Shown here: positions 48,510-61,664 of the stretch, piece by piece
Position numbering within the stretch: position 1 is the stretch's first letter
How the letters are laid out: the number at the start of each line of letters is the position of its first letter
Assembly (NCBI GenBank): GCA_014871385.1
Contig: CM026421.1
Coordinates: forward strand, 9,783,519 to 9,847,518
Length of the DNA stretch: 64,000 nucleotides
Source of the DNA: Ceratodon purpureus
Taxonomy: Eukaryota; Streptophyta; Bryopsida; Pseudoditrichales; Ditrichaceae
Direction: 5' to 3'
Notes under the pieces: generated by a model
The model's database searches: none
Told to the model about the DNA's origin: nothing
Seen by the model: the letters and a program-made list of their open reading frames with translations, nothing else
Made by a program: the position numbers and the translations under genes

Positions 48510-48800
48510 CCCTACTCGGCTGGTAGCCGACTAGGACTAGCTTACTCATCATTTGCATCATTAGGACTAGGACTTATTTGTGAATATCATTAGGACTAGT
48601 AGCCCCTACTCTCCTACTCGGCTGGTAGCCGACTAGGACTAGCTTACTCATCATTTGCATCATTAGGACTAGGACTTATTTACTCATCATTAGGACTAGT
48701 AGCCCATACTCTCCTACTCGGCTGGTAGCCGACTAGGACTAGCTTACTCATCATTTTTATCACTAGGACTAGGACTTATTTCCTCATCATTTTTATATGT
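48510..48800. repeat. ~101-bp tandem repeat with CGGCTGGTAGCCG palindrome
   Basis: Three units start near 48512, 48613 and 48714. Each has CTACTCGGCTGGTAGCCGAC followed by TAGGACTAGCTTACTCATC. It continues the GTCGGC/GCCGAC palindrome theme of the flanking DNA. Confidence 0.85.
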
Positions 48801-49075
48801 ATTTCAAATTCCAGAGGTCGGTTCAGTGAGGAAGAGGTTGGCTCTCCTAGTCGGCGGCCAGCCGACTACAAAGGACTTCCATTCGTTGTAACCGTGAATA
48901 CTGTTCATTCTAAACGACGACTCCGGAGTCCACACAGACGGACACCCCAATGTGAGATGCCTGGCAGTCGTGTCCACTCAGCGGGTCGCCGACGATCTTC
49001 CCTTCACCCGCTTCAGTTCACAGATCCACATTTTGCAGAGCAAGTATTTCCTTTTATTAGAACGGATAGATTTCT

Positions 49076-49137
49076 AAGGATAGGGTTTCTAGGATTTAGG
49101 GTTTCTAGGGTTTAGGGTTTCTAGGGTTTAGGGTTCT
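49076..49137 (+). repeat. Interstitial plant-telomere-like tract
   Basis: The tract alternates TTTAGGG and TTTCTAGGG units (TAGGGTTTAGGGTTTCTAGGG type). The TTTAGGG unit is the plant telomere repeat. The tract is short and degenerate, so an internal relic is more likely than a chromosome end. Confidence 0.75.
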
Positions 49138-49756
49138 CAGTCAGCCACTCGCCGAGAGATTCGGCCATGACAGTGGGACTGGGATGTCCTCTATTCAACA
49201 TTATAATAAATTCACTCAAATGATTTTATCCCTTGTAAACGGAATGCATTTTTTCATAAATATTTGACATCTTTGTCTTTAAATTTGAGGGATAACACAT
49301 GAATTGGACGTCTACTGATGATGCAAAGTAGTCCATAATTGAGCGTTTTGTCCATAATTACTTAAATACCCCTTGATATTTAAGTAATTCTGGACAAAAC
49401 GCCTAATTCTGGACTTTTTATCATTCCGTCGGCGGGCCGCCGACCAAAATAGCAAGGTTGAAAAAAACTTTTTTTTTTTGCAATTTTTGCTCAAAATGTG
49501 CTATAAAAACCATTTTTTGGCTCAAAATTCATTGTTTTGACTCTGTTTCTGTCATAAATTCTCCATTTGGACATCATTATGTCTAATTTTTTGTGAATTT
49601 TGTGAAATATGCATTATTTTATAGTATTTATTCAAATTTTTTTGAAAAATTTCAATGATTTTAAGTTATTTACTACAAACATTTTGTCGGCGGATGAGCT
49701 GACTATTAATTCTGGACTTTTAAAAGTCCAGAATTACCTAAATATGCCTTTAAATA

Positions 49757-51095
49757 CAGGTATAAGAGATTCCCATTATTTAAAATGAAATAAAATAAAT
49801 AAATAATAAAAATAAATATCATCGAAAATACATTTGGTTCATCAATTCAACTTTCTATAGTTGAAAATAACTTTTGAATTGAACCAAAACACCACCTTTC
49901 GTAATTTTTAAGAATCATACAAGTACAAAATGCTAATAGCATTTGTAGTGAAAGCTAATCAAACACCTTTCCACTTCAATAAAAATTCATGAGTGATGCG
50001 CTAGTCTGCAAAGGGTTGATAGGCAAAAGGTTGATAGGCTGAGGGAATAGTTATAAGTTTAGATAAGTGTGATTTTTGTTTCTTTCATGTATTAGGATCT
50101 ATAAAAGAAAATAGAATGTGCCTTTATTCAATGGACATCTCTTGGTGTCTCATCTTGTCATTGTATCAATATTCAATACAACAATTTTGAACTTGGTAAT
50201 AAAATAGAAAAAGTAGTCATAATAATACGGTTCAAATCACTTGATCCGATACCAAATCAATATACATGTGGACTCATCTTAACCACTAAACGTTCCTAAT
50301 GTTGAAAAACGATACTTTAAATGAATGGCTCAAATTTTGAAGAGCCATAACTCCTTCATTGAAACTCCATTTTTGACGAAATTACTTGGATTGGATCCCA
50401 AATCATTCAAAAGTGTGTTACATTCCCTATTCATTGAGGCTAGAAACGCAAGCCACAATATGCTCTACTAATTAAATGACCTATTGTACTCTGCACGTAC
50501 ATTCTATTAGTATGAGTATTGTGCCAAATGTACACTTGGTTAATATAAGTATTTTGCCAATTGATTAAAAAGTATGCATAATGAACACTTACATCATATT
50601 ATTTCACACATATTGGATATACACATTGTGTATATAAATAAAAGACGGTCTCGTCACATCTCAAACCCTGATTGAATCAAGTGAGCGGCGATTGACTCTA
50701 GTGAGCGGCAATTGAGTCTAGTGAGCGGCTACCAGGGTTTCCCTAATATTCAAAGCCTTCGAGTGGATGGCCGTCCATATTGCTTTTGTTGCTTTTACCG
50801 TCAGAATTATGCCTTAGAGCTTTTGTGCCCATACTCGCCATGAGTTTAACACACGTAATAAGCAGATGAAAAATGCTAAAGATCCTTCAAAAATGCTAAG
50901 GGCCCTTCAAAAATGCTTCTTGGCCCTCCAAATCTTAGTTTAGTTGACTAAATCTGACATTCTACTTGTTATTGATGCATTGACAGCTATTTGACAAGCA
51001 CTTTCACTAGTAGAATAATCAGTGTCCAAATTGACCAAAAAGTGTTGATGTGGATGTTTCATTTTTTTTGTTGATTAGGACGTGTTTACTTGGAC
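49757..51095. repeat. Direct repeat, copy 1 (~1.35 kb)
   Basis: It matches 57793-59217 closely over its length in the same orientation (shared words such as GAAAATACATTTGGTTC, GAGTGATGCGCTAGTC and GATGGCCGTCCATATTGC). It includes a short tandem of AGTGAGCGGCAATTGAGTCT. Copy 1 continues past GTTTACTTGGAC into unrelated AT-rich DNA. Confidence 0.88.
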
Positions 51096-54000
51096 ATTGT
51101 CTCACAAGTTTTTGTTGATTTCTTGTTGATTTGGACAAAATTCAACAAAAATTTGTTAAATTTTTTTGTTGATTTGGACAAATTCCGAATCAAAACTTAT
51201 AATTGCTTTGGACAAAACTTTCAACAACTTTTTGTTCATTTTTTGAAATATTTTTGAAATATTTAAATAAATAAAAAAATAAAAAATAAGCCAATCACAA
51301 TTTTCCTACAGGAGGGGGATTAAAAAAAAAAAATAACAAACAAGACCTAGACAGTTTACCGCTTGGTTTCATGGGCCCATGGCCTTTTTGTTGAAATCCG
51401 GTTCCAATGGATGAGCTTGGTACTGCCATTCTGTTTGATTCTTAGTTCCTACAAAAACTAGAAGAGCTACTCTAGGTGAGAAAGGAGGTTCTAACCATTG
51501 CACCACATTTAAATAAGCTCGAAGTCTTCCAGGAAAAACTATCACTTATTCGTTTTTTCCAATCTTTGGTGACGTTGTGTTTTTTCAACTCAGCAGACTT
51601 TGGGGGCTGTTTTCACATAGTATAGCACCTTTTTTCAAAAAACTTTGAACTAAGAAAAGTGGGTAAATCAAGTTAGCTTTTAACAACTGCACTATGCAAA
51701 AACAGCCTCCAAGGTATGCAGAGGTGAAGAAACACTAAATTGCGAATGAGTAAGTTAATAAAAAATATTCTAGTTGTACAAAAAATGTCAAGCTTGGTGG
51801 TTAAAACTTTTTTTGCATGAAGATTTAGTAATAAAAACTTTAGTTTAATTTAAGGTATCATAAATATTTGGCAAACATTTGATTAGGATGTGATGTGGTC
51901 ACAATTCATAATTAAGTTTTTTGCAATGTAGAACATAGAGTTTTAATGATTGCAATGGTTAGAAAATTAAAAAACTCTTTATGAAGAATTTAAATACTTA
52001 AGAACTCAGAATTTCAATAATTTGAGAATATTAAACTAAGAATTTAGACCCTTGAAGAACGAAGTAGCATTTTTTTGACTATATAGCTAGTGTTTTCAAT
52101 CATGTATTTAAAAACTGAATTTATGGGTTTTTTTCTGTAAATTTTTTTATACATGTGGTGAAGAGATTGTTTGAAAGACTCACAATCTTTAAAACTTTCA
52201 ATTACATCATTAGAATGTTACTTTAGAATGTACATATTTTCTAGTTATGTGTTTAGGTAAGCTAGGTAAATCCAAATGTACTTTGTAAAAGAATAAGAAT
52301 TTGAAATTGATTTTCTAAAATATTAATCATGTGGAAAGTTTCAAATAATTGTTATATATAGATTAGAAAGGTGACACTCATGAACAATTTCAATTTTCGG
52401 TTTGAAATGAAATCTCTTCACTATAGTAAATTTCAAAACTCATTATTGAATGCAATTTTCATTATTGACATAAAAATAGTTTGTAAAATAGGATGTAATT
52501 TTTTTATTACAACATGTACATTAGTGCATTACAAACATTGGGTTTGGAAATCTTTAGTTTCATAACTAATTTTTTTCTAGTAAATATTGTAAATCATTCT
52601 CAATTTTTATAAACTTATTATTTTCTTGAAGCATGAATATGAAATATTTTTTATTGCAATTTTTAAGAGAAATATCCTTTAACATATTTTCTCAACATAT
52701 GATGAAAAGTTGCAAGTTATAGAATTGATATATACATTAACCCCTAATTGGCCAAAGTCCTAGAATGGGCGTTTTTTAAATTTGGGCAGGTTCCTACAAA
52801 TTCAAATTTACTTGAAATTTTTTGAAATTTTTTTGTGGAAAAAGGTTTTTTTCAAAAGGTTTATGGGGATATTTTTTTAATTTTTTTTGAATGAAGTGAG
52901 CAAAAGTTATGCTCCTCTGAGCATAAAACGCCCTTCCACGGGCAGGCTCTCAGCCACTGTGAATGCAGCAATTTCTGCCCGAAACTGTCCAAAACTGCCC
53001 AAATCTGCCCAAATCTGCCTAAAGACGAAACTTTGAAATTCTACCAAAAATTGAGATTTTATTTTTTTTCAAAAATAAAAACTTGTGTATGTAGAAGAGC
53101 CACTAGAGCATGTTTCCACCGTTTGGATTTTCAATCCAAGAATATTTCATATGCTATTTTTATTCTAAAAAACGGCCTTTGTATGTGAATTTCAGCATAC
53201 CCCCTTGTGGAAATTGATGATTTTCTCAAGGTTCTACATCTTGCATGGGTATGAGATATTGTGGACATGTACCTAACTCACCTAGGAACAAGAATCTAAA
53301 GGGGCGCCATCCAAATCTACTCAAAAAAATGGTTTTTTTGGACCCCAAAATACTGTTGTCCTCTTTTTGCAGGGTAAAAAAAACTTTTTTCCAACTTTGA
53401 ATGTTACGATCTCTCAAATGGTAAGGAATGAGAGTGTGAGATTTGACAAGCACATAGACATAGAAGTTAGATACAAGATCTTACTGTTGGAAATACCAAA
53501 ATTGGTTTCAATTTTGCACTACATGCAGTTTGCTTTCAAAAGGGACTATTTGGTGGCAGTTTTGAGCAAAAACACCCTTGGTCCCTTGGCCATTTAGGGG
53601 TTAATTTATGCATAAATTTTTTTCAAAATTTAAATGCATTCATTCGAATGAATTGAACAATTGTTTTTTGGCATTCAAGCATCATGATCTTGCAATTGAT
53701 AAAAGTTGTTATTTCACAATTTCAAAAGGAAGTTATAGGTTACCTTGAAGCACAAGGTAGATTGTCTAGTTAATTTTGTTGAAAAACAAACAGAAATGAA
53801 GATTTCGGCCTTGCTTTGAAGACTAATATTTAAAAGCAATTATGGACTTGAACATATAAAAAAATATAAAATAGTGTAGAGGTTAATACTTAGAATTTGA
53901 ACAATTTTATTATATCGTTCAATTTGAATTTTGTACTATTCTAATTTGATTATTTAAAGATTAAAAACTTTGATATAATCAAATTATGGGAATCAAATTT

Positions 54001-57000
54001 GAATTAGATTCTGAATGTAGTTAGAATTTTAATTGAATTCAGAATGTAATTGAAAATGAAATACAACTTGAATTCTACATTCATAATTTTTGAATAGTTC
54101 TAAAAGATTCCAAAAACAATCTAAAACCATTCCTAAACCATTTCAAGAACTTTTTAAGAACATTTAAAAAAAATTGTAAACATTTCAAGAACATTCCAAA
54201 AAGATTTCAAAAGCATTTCAATAACTTTTCGTAAGCATTTTAAGAACATTCCAAAAATATTTCAACATCATTCCAAAAACATTTGAACAACATTCAAAGA
54301 TCATTTCAAAAAAACATTCCAAGAACACTCCAAAAAAACTCCAATACACTCCAAAAATACTCCTAGTATAGCCCAAAGACGACCCAAAATTGCCAAAAAC
54401 AACCCAGAAACAATCAGCAAACAATCAACAAAAATATCTTGATTTGGTTGTTGTCATATAATATATTTAAATAAACAAATATTTGTTAAACCATTTTGGT
54501 AATACTGCTCATATCAACAAAATTTATTATTCATTTTGTTAACTTGTTTCCAAATCAACAAAAAACTATCAAAACGGTCAATGCAATACCTAAATCAACA
54601 AGAGGTGGAATCATAATTTTTGGACATGATATGAATTAGTTATAGAATTTTAAAGGGTGTCGCCACTAATATCCTATGACTGCCACTAGGTGGGGGCTAT
54701 GACGTGGCGTTCATGGGGGGTTCCAAAAGTGGCGTTCATGGGGGGTATCCATAGATGGCAGTCATAGAAAAGTGGCGGTGATAGGCCAGTTTACCATAGT
54801 GTCAAGTTACTACAACCTGATCAAACTATACTTTGAATCATTTTTTCTTTATCAATGGTTTGTTGTTTTTAAGTAAGCTACTTGAGTTTTTTTTAAATTC
54901 TAAGGAAAAAATAAATGAATTCATTTTTTGAGAGGTGAATCTTATTTGTATATGTCTAGAAACTTAGCTTGAGAAGATGCAATGCAACATAGATGGCATG
55001 TTTTATTGCCAAAAAGATATATTTTTTTTAGAACCACTACCTTTAATTGTATAATAAATATTACATGAAATTTTTTCAAAGTGATTTTACTGTTCGGTCA
55101 AAAGGTATGTTTTTTAGGCTTTGCTAAAATTAAAGAATTTAGCACATTTGATTGAAGAGAAAGTTGAAATCAATGTCACAATCTAATGTTTAGTACAAAC
55201 TCAGTTTACACTAAAGCAAAGGGACTAGGAACTAAGAAGGACCAAAAAGTGATGAAATTAAACATCCTTGAATTGATCATGATGGTACCAATTTTCAACT
55301 CTCCATTTCCACTAAAAGTATCTCCCCACAGGCCTAGTAATACTTGTATAATCATTGTTCTTTGGAGTCAAGGCGAGGGAGTTTCATAAAACAACTATTG
55401 TCAATTATTGGCTCCTTTAGTTTTTGAACCTTTAACAATTTACAGAATATTCAACATGACTCTTTTTTTTGGATTTATAAGACAATTGACTAACTAGAGT
55501 TAATTATCCTCAAGCACTTAATAGCGTGGAAATGAAGTCCAATTTTCTACGTACTCATAGTGAACATTTTAGAGTGCTTTTTTAGAGCACTGTTCTAAAC
55601 ACATTTACAATTTGAGTTTTAAAAATTAAGAAGTTTGAGTGAGTCCAACATTGATGATTCCATTTGGTCTAGCCTTTCGTTTATTTTTTCCATGCACAAA
55701 AATAGCTCACACTCTTATTTTCACTACAAACTTCCTATAAAAACATGTGCGCCACTATTAGATAGTCCACCTTACAATTACCAGGTGGCAACTTCGGTCG
55801 TAAAAGTTATGAGTTGCAAGGCTTTTCTAACGCAAAAGTGACATAGCATTGGCAATGTGTTTACATTGCAAATTGGAACATGGTTTTATATCACTAATTT
55901 CAGCAATTGAAAAACTTATCAAAAACTACTCTTGTTCTTTATGTACAGAACGCACTGATTTAATTGCAATGGTTTATCACTTTTGTTGAAAATTTGTACC
56001 AATTATATATTCAAAGATCCCCTCTATTAGTATAATAAAAAGCTTTATTCTCAATAAGAATCTATTTCAACTATAAATGGTCATGGAATTTTAAATTTAC
56101 CCACTCATGTTTGCACCCAATCAAATGAAGAACGTAATTGATCTCACTCGTTCCACCACATCAAAACTAAACAATGTATACTACATCTAGTGTTATTACC
56201 CGTTATCTTAAGTTATCAGATAAATGACAATTTATTGCAATTATGGTTACCAAGAATATTGCACAAGTATGTGCTTGCACATTTTCAAGCTAATCCTACA
56301 CAAATCTGAATATATTAACAAATCACAAAAGCAGACGGATAACAAATTTTAAATATATATTATTTATTATTTTATTATTTATTTATTTTATTTTTTGATT
56401 TTTTTTTTGTAGTTGCTACTTTATTGATAAGTTACTGATAACAAAATCTCTACAACTTAATAGTGTCAAATCTCCAAAAATTACTCCCACTGTTCCAAAG
56501 CAAGTGTATGCTTTGCTTTCCAAACATTATCCTTGGATAAGTGTGTGATTTATACAGTTGTAGATTGAATTTTAAAAAGTCCATAATGAATTGTCATCAT
56601 GAATTTTTTTCAATAAATTAAATCATAAAAATTTATGAGTTTTATAGTTTTAACCCCTAAATTCTAGATAAACTTTAATATGGTAGTTTCCTACTTTAAG
56701 AGCAATACCAAAACAAAACTTCTCTACCTCTAAGGGTGGGTGGGCGGGACATCCCTTTACAGCGCACCTTTTATCACCTTCCTCACCAAATTTCATTCTA
56801 AATGAGCCCATTCTCAATTCAAACCTTATCAGATCTGTGCATTCTCTTGTAATTTTGAATTGGTAATATTGCAAATAGTAGTGTATGATAAAACAAACCA
56901 AATATTAAAGAAAACTGTCTCTTAAAACTGATAGTACAAGATCAAACACAAAATAGTTTTGAGTTTTCAGAAATCTTCTCATCCTTAGAATGTTGGTGTA

Positions 57001-57792
57001 GTAAAGTAAGAAAAATCCAGAGGTAAAGGACCTCACATGTCCCTATAAACACAACCAAAATCACAATTAGGATTATGTTTATAGACAAGGTTTCAACAGC
57101 CCTTTACAGCTTGTTATTGCAGTCACAAGAAAAATCAAACCCTACACCAAACATACAAATCAAAGGGAGAGATGAAAGAGTCTAATTGTAATCATAAATT
57201 AGAGGACATGACTAGTAGTTCCACCAGACTCAGCCATGTTGCACTTTGCTTTAACTCCACACCACCATATACCAAAACTTCACAAGCTCTAAAAATCTCT
57301 CACACACATGTAGCAAACTAGAATTACTTTCAAAGCAGACAAGTAAACAAATGGATATGGCAAAGAAACTCTCATGGTTTTATGCCCTCATAGAAGTCTG
57401 TAGAGATTCACTTGTTTGTTATATGGACAGTCTATGTAAATGAACAGCCTCGCTAATCCAATCATCTTTGACCCTTAGATGAAGGTTAACCTAGATCAAA
57501 TGGTCATAAATTAGTGTTTTGTTAGAGTAAAGTTCATGCTTATAGTAAGCCCCAAGTAGAGTAAGCTTCAAGTTTGGAATAACTACCAGTAAGCCATGTG
57601 TAAGGGAAGTGGGTGGGTTTCACTAATTTACACCTTAGTCAACATATCATGCCATAATAAAGTGACTATGTAATTGCTTGCAAAGTTTTACAAGTAATGT
57701 GCAAATTTATTTTGCAAGCCTACATAACTGAAGACTATTTAAATCATTGTAATAAAAACCTTATTTATTAGCCAGAAAATAAGTTCTAAATT
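51096..57792. other. AT-rich desert between direct repeats, no gene
   Basis: About 6.7 kb of A/T-rich DNA with no supported gene. It holds a degenerate AACATTYCAAAAA repeat (about 54105-54435) and an inverted-ended block with GCCACT..TATGACTGCCA at 54660-54790 in opposite orientations, probably a small element edge. Short frames are chance. It could be the body of a decayed element whose repeats are the flanking copies. Confidence 0.5.
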
Positions 57793-59217
57793 AAATACGG
57801 GTAGAAGAGATTTCCAATATTTTAAAAAAATTAAAAAAAATTAAAAAATTAAAAAAATATCATCGAAAATACATTTGGTTCCTCAATTCAACTTTCTATA
57901 GTTGAAAATAACTTTTGATTTGAACCATAACACCACCTTTCGTAATTTTTAAGAATCATACAAGTACAAAATGCTAATAGCATTTGTAGTGAAAGCCAAT
58001 CAAACACCTTTCCACTTCAATAAAAATTCATGAGTGATGCGCTAGTCGGCAAAGGGTTGATACGCAAAGGGTTGATAGGCTGAGGGAATAGTTATAAGTT
58101 TAGATCTAGTGTGATTTTTGTTTCTTTCATGTATTAAGATCTATGAAAGAAAATAGAATGTGCCTTTATTCATTGGACACCTCTTGGTGTCTTATCTTGT
58201 CATTGTATCAATATTCAATACAACAATTTTGAACTCGGTGTTAAAACAGAAAAGGTAGTCATAATAATACATTTCAAATCACTTGATCCAAAACCAAATC
58301 AATATACATGTGGACTCATCTTAACCACTAAACGTTCATAATGTTGAAAAACGATACTTTAAATGAATGGCTCAAATTTTGAAGAGCCATAACTCCTTCA
58401 TTGAAACTCCATTTTTGACGAAATTACTTGGATTGGATCCCAAATCATTCAAAAGTGTGTTACATTCCCTATTCATTGAGGCTAGAAATGCAAGCAACAA
58501 TGTGCTCTACTAATCAAATGACCTATTGTACTCTACACGTACATTCTTTTAGTATAAATATTGTGCCAAGTGTATACTTGATTATTATAAGTATTGTGCT
58601 TCTCCATATGTAAACTCTATTAGTATAAATATTGTGCCAAGTGCACACTTAATTAATATGACTATTGTGCCAAGTGTACACTTGGATAATATAAGTATTT
58701 TGCCAATTGATTAAAAAGTATGCATAATTAACACTTACATCATATTATTTCACACATATTGGATATACACTGTGTATACAAATAAAAGAGGGTTTGATCA
58801 CATCTCAAACCCAGTTTGAATCTAGTGAGCGGCAATTGAGTCTAGTCAGCGGCAATTGAGTCTAGTGAGCGACTACCAGGGTTTCTCTAATATTCAAAGC
58901 CTTCGGGTGGATGGCCGTCCATATTGCTTTTGTCGCTTCTACCGTCAGAACTATGCCTTAGAGCATTTGTGCCCATACTCGCCATGAGTCTGACACACGT
59001 AATAAGTAGATGAAAAATGCTAAGGGCCCTTCAAAAATGCTCCTTGGCCATCCAAATCTTAGTTTAGTTGACTGAATCTGACATTCTACTTGTTATTTGA
59101 CATTGACAGCTATTTGACATGCACTTTCACTAGTAGAATAATCAGTGTCCAAATTGACCAAAAAGTGTTGATGTGGATGTTTCATATTTTTTGTTGATTA
59201 GGACGTGTTTACTTGGA
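57793..59217. repeat. Direct repeat, copy 2 (~1.4 kb), cut by a C-type terminus
   Basis: Second copy of 49757-51095, with one extra ~85-bp segment near 58575-58660. Its homology stops exactly at GTTTACTTGGAC (59218), where a terminus of the C-type element begins. The undisturbed copy 1 shows the empty-site sequence. Confidence 0.88.
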
Positions 59218-59400
59218 CAGCGAAGCTATCTTGTGAGCAGCGAGCGGGAGCAGAGAGCAGCGGAGGCGTTTTTGAAGAATTTTTTTTTTTTTTTTTTTTT
59301 TTTTGAAAAACGCTTCGTTTTTTGACAAGTTTTTGGGAATTTTGGGAATTTTTGACGAAATTGGAGAGAAATTACTAAAATTAATAAAGGACCTGTCACC
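59218..59400 (+). mobile_element. C-type element terminus 1
   Basis: It starts CAGCGAAGCTATCTTGTGAG and continues with GAGCGG/GAGCAG-type units, a T-run and at ~59390 a CACCGTGG variant of the subterminal motif. The start is nearly the same as the terminus at 62919. The left limit is fixed by the direct-repeat comparison. The other end is outside the window or not recognised. Confidence 0.7.
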
Positions 59401-59559
59401 GTGGATTTCCGTGGTTTTCCGGATATTTTTGTCAAAAATGCTAAATATAGAAGTTTAAAAAACTGATCATATATACATTGAATTTACTGAAATGCTCATC
59501 GGTTTTAAATGCTGATCGGTTTTACTGAAAATTTTTAATATTAAATTTTTTTGAAAAAG

Positions 59560-59666
59560 AAAAAATTCGATGCGCTAGAGTTGTATCTCGAATTCAAGAG
59601 TTTCCTTGGCTCTGCCTCAAGGGGACCCTCGGATCCGAGATACACCTCCAACGCATCGAATTTTTT
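59560..59666. repeat. Long hairpin with CTCGGATCCGAG
   Basis: Arms of ~31 bp (AAAAAATTCGATGCGCTAGA... and its imperfect reverse complement) enclose a loop. CTCGGATCCGAG (59629-59640) overlaps the start of the right arm. It lies ~345 bp inside terminus 59218. A second hairpin with the same core lies ~310 bp inside terminus 62919. Confidence 0.8.
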
Positions 59667-59702
59667 CTTTTTTTAATGGTTGGATTTGCAATGCCGGAGG
59701 CA

Positions 59703-60190
59703 GGGTTGTTCAAATAGACGTCCGACCCGGCTCCGGACGTCCGGACGTCCGACCCGGACGTCCCCCGTCCCGGACGTGGCGTCCCCGACGCTCGAGAATT
59801 ACGTCGCGGTAATAATTTTGCGACCCCGGGGGGGTAAAAACATCCCCCAACCGTCCGTTCGCGAGGACGGCTGCGGAGACGGCCGCACCTCGATCCGACG
59901 GCCAAGATGCGGCCGTCCTGGCACATCGCGCGCCGTCGGATGTGGGCGGCCCTCCTACGCCGTCGGATCCCGCGGTCGGCCACGGCGACCGCCGCGGGAT
60001 CCGACAGCCCGCGGCCGCCATGGTCGGCCGCGGAGGGCCGTCTGCGTGGGCGACCGCGTGGAGACGCGGCGCCATCGCCCGACGCGGCCGTCGGATCGGA
60101 CGGCCGGCGCCTTCGGGCGGAGTCGCGCCGGATCGGACGGCCGCGGGGGCCGTAGATCGGACGGCCGCTGGGACGGCCGTGGGGACGGCC
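59703..60190. repeat. GC-rich repeat, copy 1 (GACGTCCGACCCGG start, ACGGCCG-rich)
   Basis: It begins CAAATAGACGTCCGACCCGG, continues through CCGGACGTCCGGACGTCC and becomes dense in ACGGCCG/CGGCCGT. The same block recurs at 61654-62110 in direct orientation. Because both start with CAAATAG, the stop region of the kinase-like gene, the repeat appears to be a 3'-flank-plus-promoter module. Confidence 0.85.
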
Positions 60191-60197
60191 GCGAGGT

Positions 60198-60224
60198 CGG
60201 CTTCCCCTATATAAGGGGAAGCCG
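60198..60224 (+). promoter_or_regulatory. TATA box inside a perfect 11-bp-arm palindrome
   Basis: CGGCTTCCCCT and AGGGGAAGCCG flank a central ATATA, so the strand reads CCCCTATATAAGGGG. It lies ~275 bp upstream of the ATG at 60485, followed by a T/C-rich leader. Likely core promoter of the kinase-like gene. Confidence 0.6.
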
Positions 60225-60484
60225 CCTCTTTATTTTTTACCTTTTTTCTCCCATTTCGAGTGAGGTCGATTGCTATTGGTGGGGGATTCGCTCCTTCTCC
60301 GTTGGTCGTTCTCATCGGGAGGAAAGGGGTCCTTTATTTGGGGGGGGGGGGTGGACTTTTTGAATTTTTAAACGGTTTTTTCAAAACCCTTTGGATTTGT
60401 ATTGCTCTTATTAATCTTTGTGGGAATTGAGGGTTTATTTGGAGTTGCGGATTCGATTGCTTGAAGCCTTGAAGGCTTTCCACA

Positions 60485-61664
60485 ATGCCGAAGAACAAGA
60501 AGCAGAAGAATGTGGGGGAATGGGCGAACAAATACGATGACATGCCGAGCTTACGTTGCAAGGATTATATTACGGCATTCATCGTGGAATTTTACCAGGA
60601 GAACGCCCTTGTTTCATTGAACAGTCAATACGTTCGGTATGAGGAAGATGGGCCCAAGAAATTCAAGTCAGAGATGGAGACAAAGATTAGGGATCGTTTG
60701 ATGGATCCGTGCTGGCATTCGGATACACAGAAGCCCGGTTACGATCATTTCGTGTCACAACGTGCACATGATGCGTTATGGAATGCCCGTGAGGTTATTT
60801 CTAAGTATGCAAAGGCGCAAAGCGGGAGAGTCGAGGCCTTCAAGGATACTATTGCAAAGGCAGATTGCTTCACGAGACTAATGGCGCCCCTAAGCTCAAG
60901 AAAGCATCGACGGGCGTCTATTACTTGGTGGAATTCTCCGATTGGGATGGAGACGGCGGCCGACTTACGTAGACGGCATTTGACTATCTTGGCAGACTTT
61001 GCAATTTTCTATTACTTGGACAAGGAAGTTCATAGAGGTGGTTATGCTACCATACGTAGGGTTCGTATCGAGGGAAACCCGGAAATCCCACCATTCAGGG
61101 AGTTTGTTGAGAAATGGCCGCTCAATTGGTCTATGAGGCCGGATTTGGCACGTGTAGACCACAACAATGAATCTCTTGCGATAAGGATTCCCCATCCTGG
61201 TGTCATCCGCTTCATGGCCATTCATCAGTTGGAACATGTGGGATTCATGTACTGGTGGAACGGTGGGACCCTTTGAGCCATGCTACAGAGAGACAACGAG
61301 GCCCCGGGTGACCTCCCCATCGACTACATCTTCAGAAGGAATGCACAGGACAGTCTTTTTCCAAGGAAAGCGTCTCCAACTTTTCCGAAGTAAGCGTACA
61401 AAGCTTGCTTGGGCATTGTGTAATATCATAGATGCTGTGCACAAATACGGTTACCTCCACAATGACTTGTCATCGGACAACATCCTACTTCACTTTCCGG
61501 AAGATGAGTCCAAGATCTACATCAGGGTTTGTGACTGGGGCTTGATGATGAAGACACTAGAGAACAGAAGGTCGCCTTCGGTTTTTGAGAGAGTCCATCA
61601 GAGGGAGGAGACTATGAGGAGGCGATACTGGGTGGATCCTCGCGTGGCAGAGTTGCTCAAATAG
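60485..61664 (+). pseudogene. Protein kinase-like gene with in-frame stop and frameshift
   Basis: ATG at 60485 (MPKNKKQKNVGEWANKYDDM) follows a TATA/palindrome promoter. The first 263 codons end at TGA (61274-61276). The same frame continues with AMLQRDNEAPGDLPIDYIFR. Near 61391 a one-base shift is needed to enter the frame carrying KYGYLHNDLSSDNILLHF and VRVCDWGLM, ending at TAG 61662-61664. HNDLSSDN is the kinase catalytic loop (HRDLKxxN) and DWG stands where DFG is expected. TLxAMLQRDN resembles a hinge region. Upstream, GGYATIRRVRI matches a glycine-loop-like strand. Two lesions make it a probable pseudogene. It lies between direct GC-rich repeats in the C-type element. Substrate unknown. 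Confidence 0.7.

Noticed and set aside
49076..49137. Chromosome end
   Set aside because: The TTTAGGG-like tract is short, interrupted by TTTCTAGGG and flanked by ordinary DNA on both sides.
49757..59217. LTR retrotransposon call
   Set aside because: No gag/pol frame, primer-binding site or clear TG..CA ends could be seen; kept as a direct repeat only.
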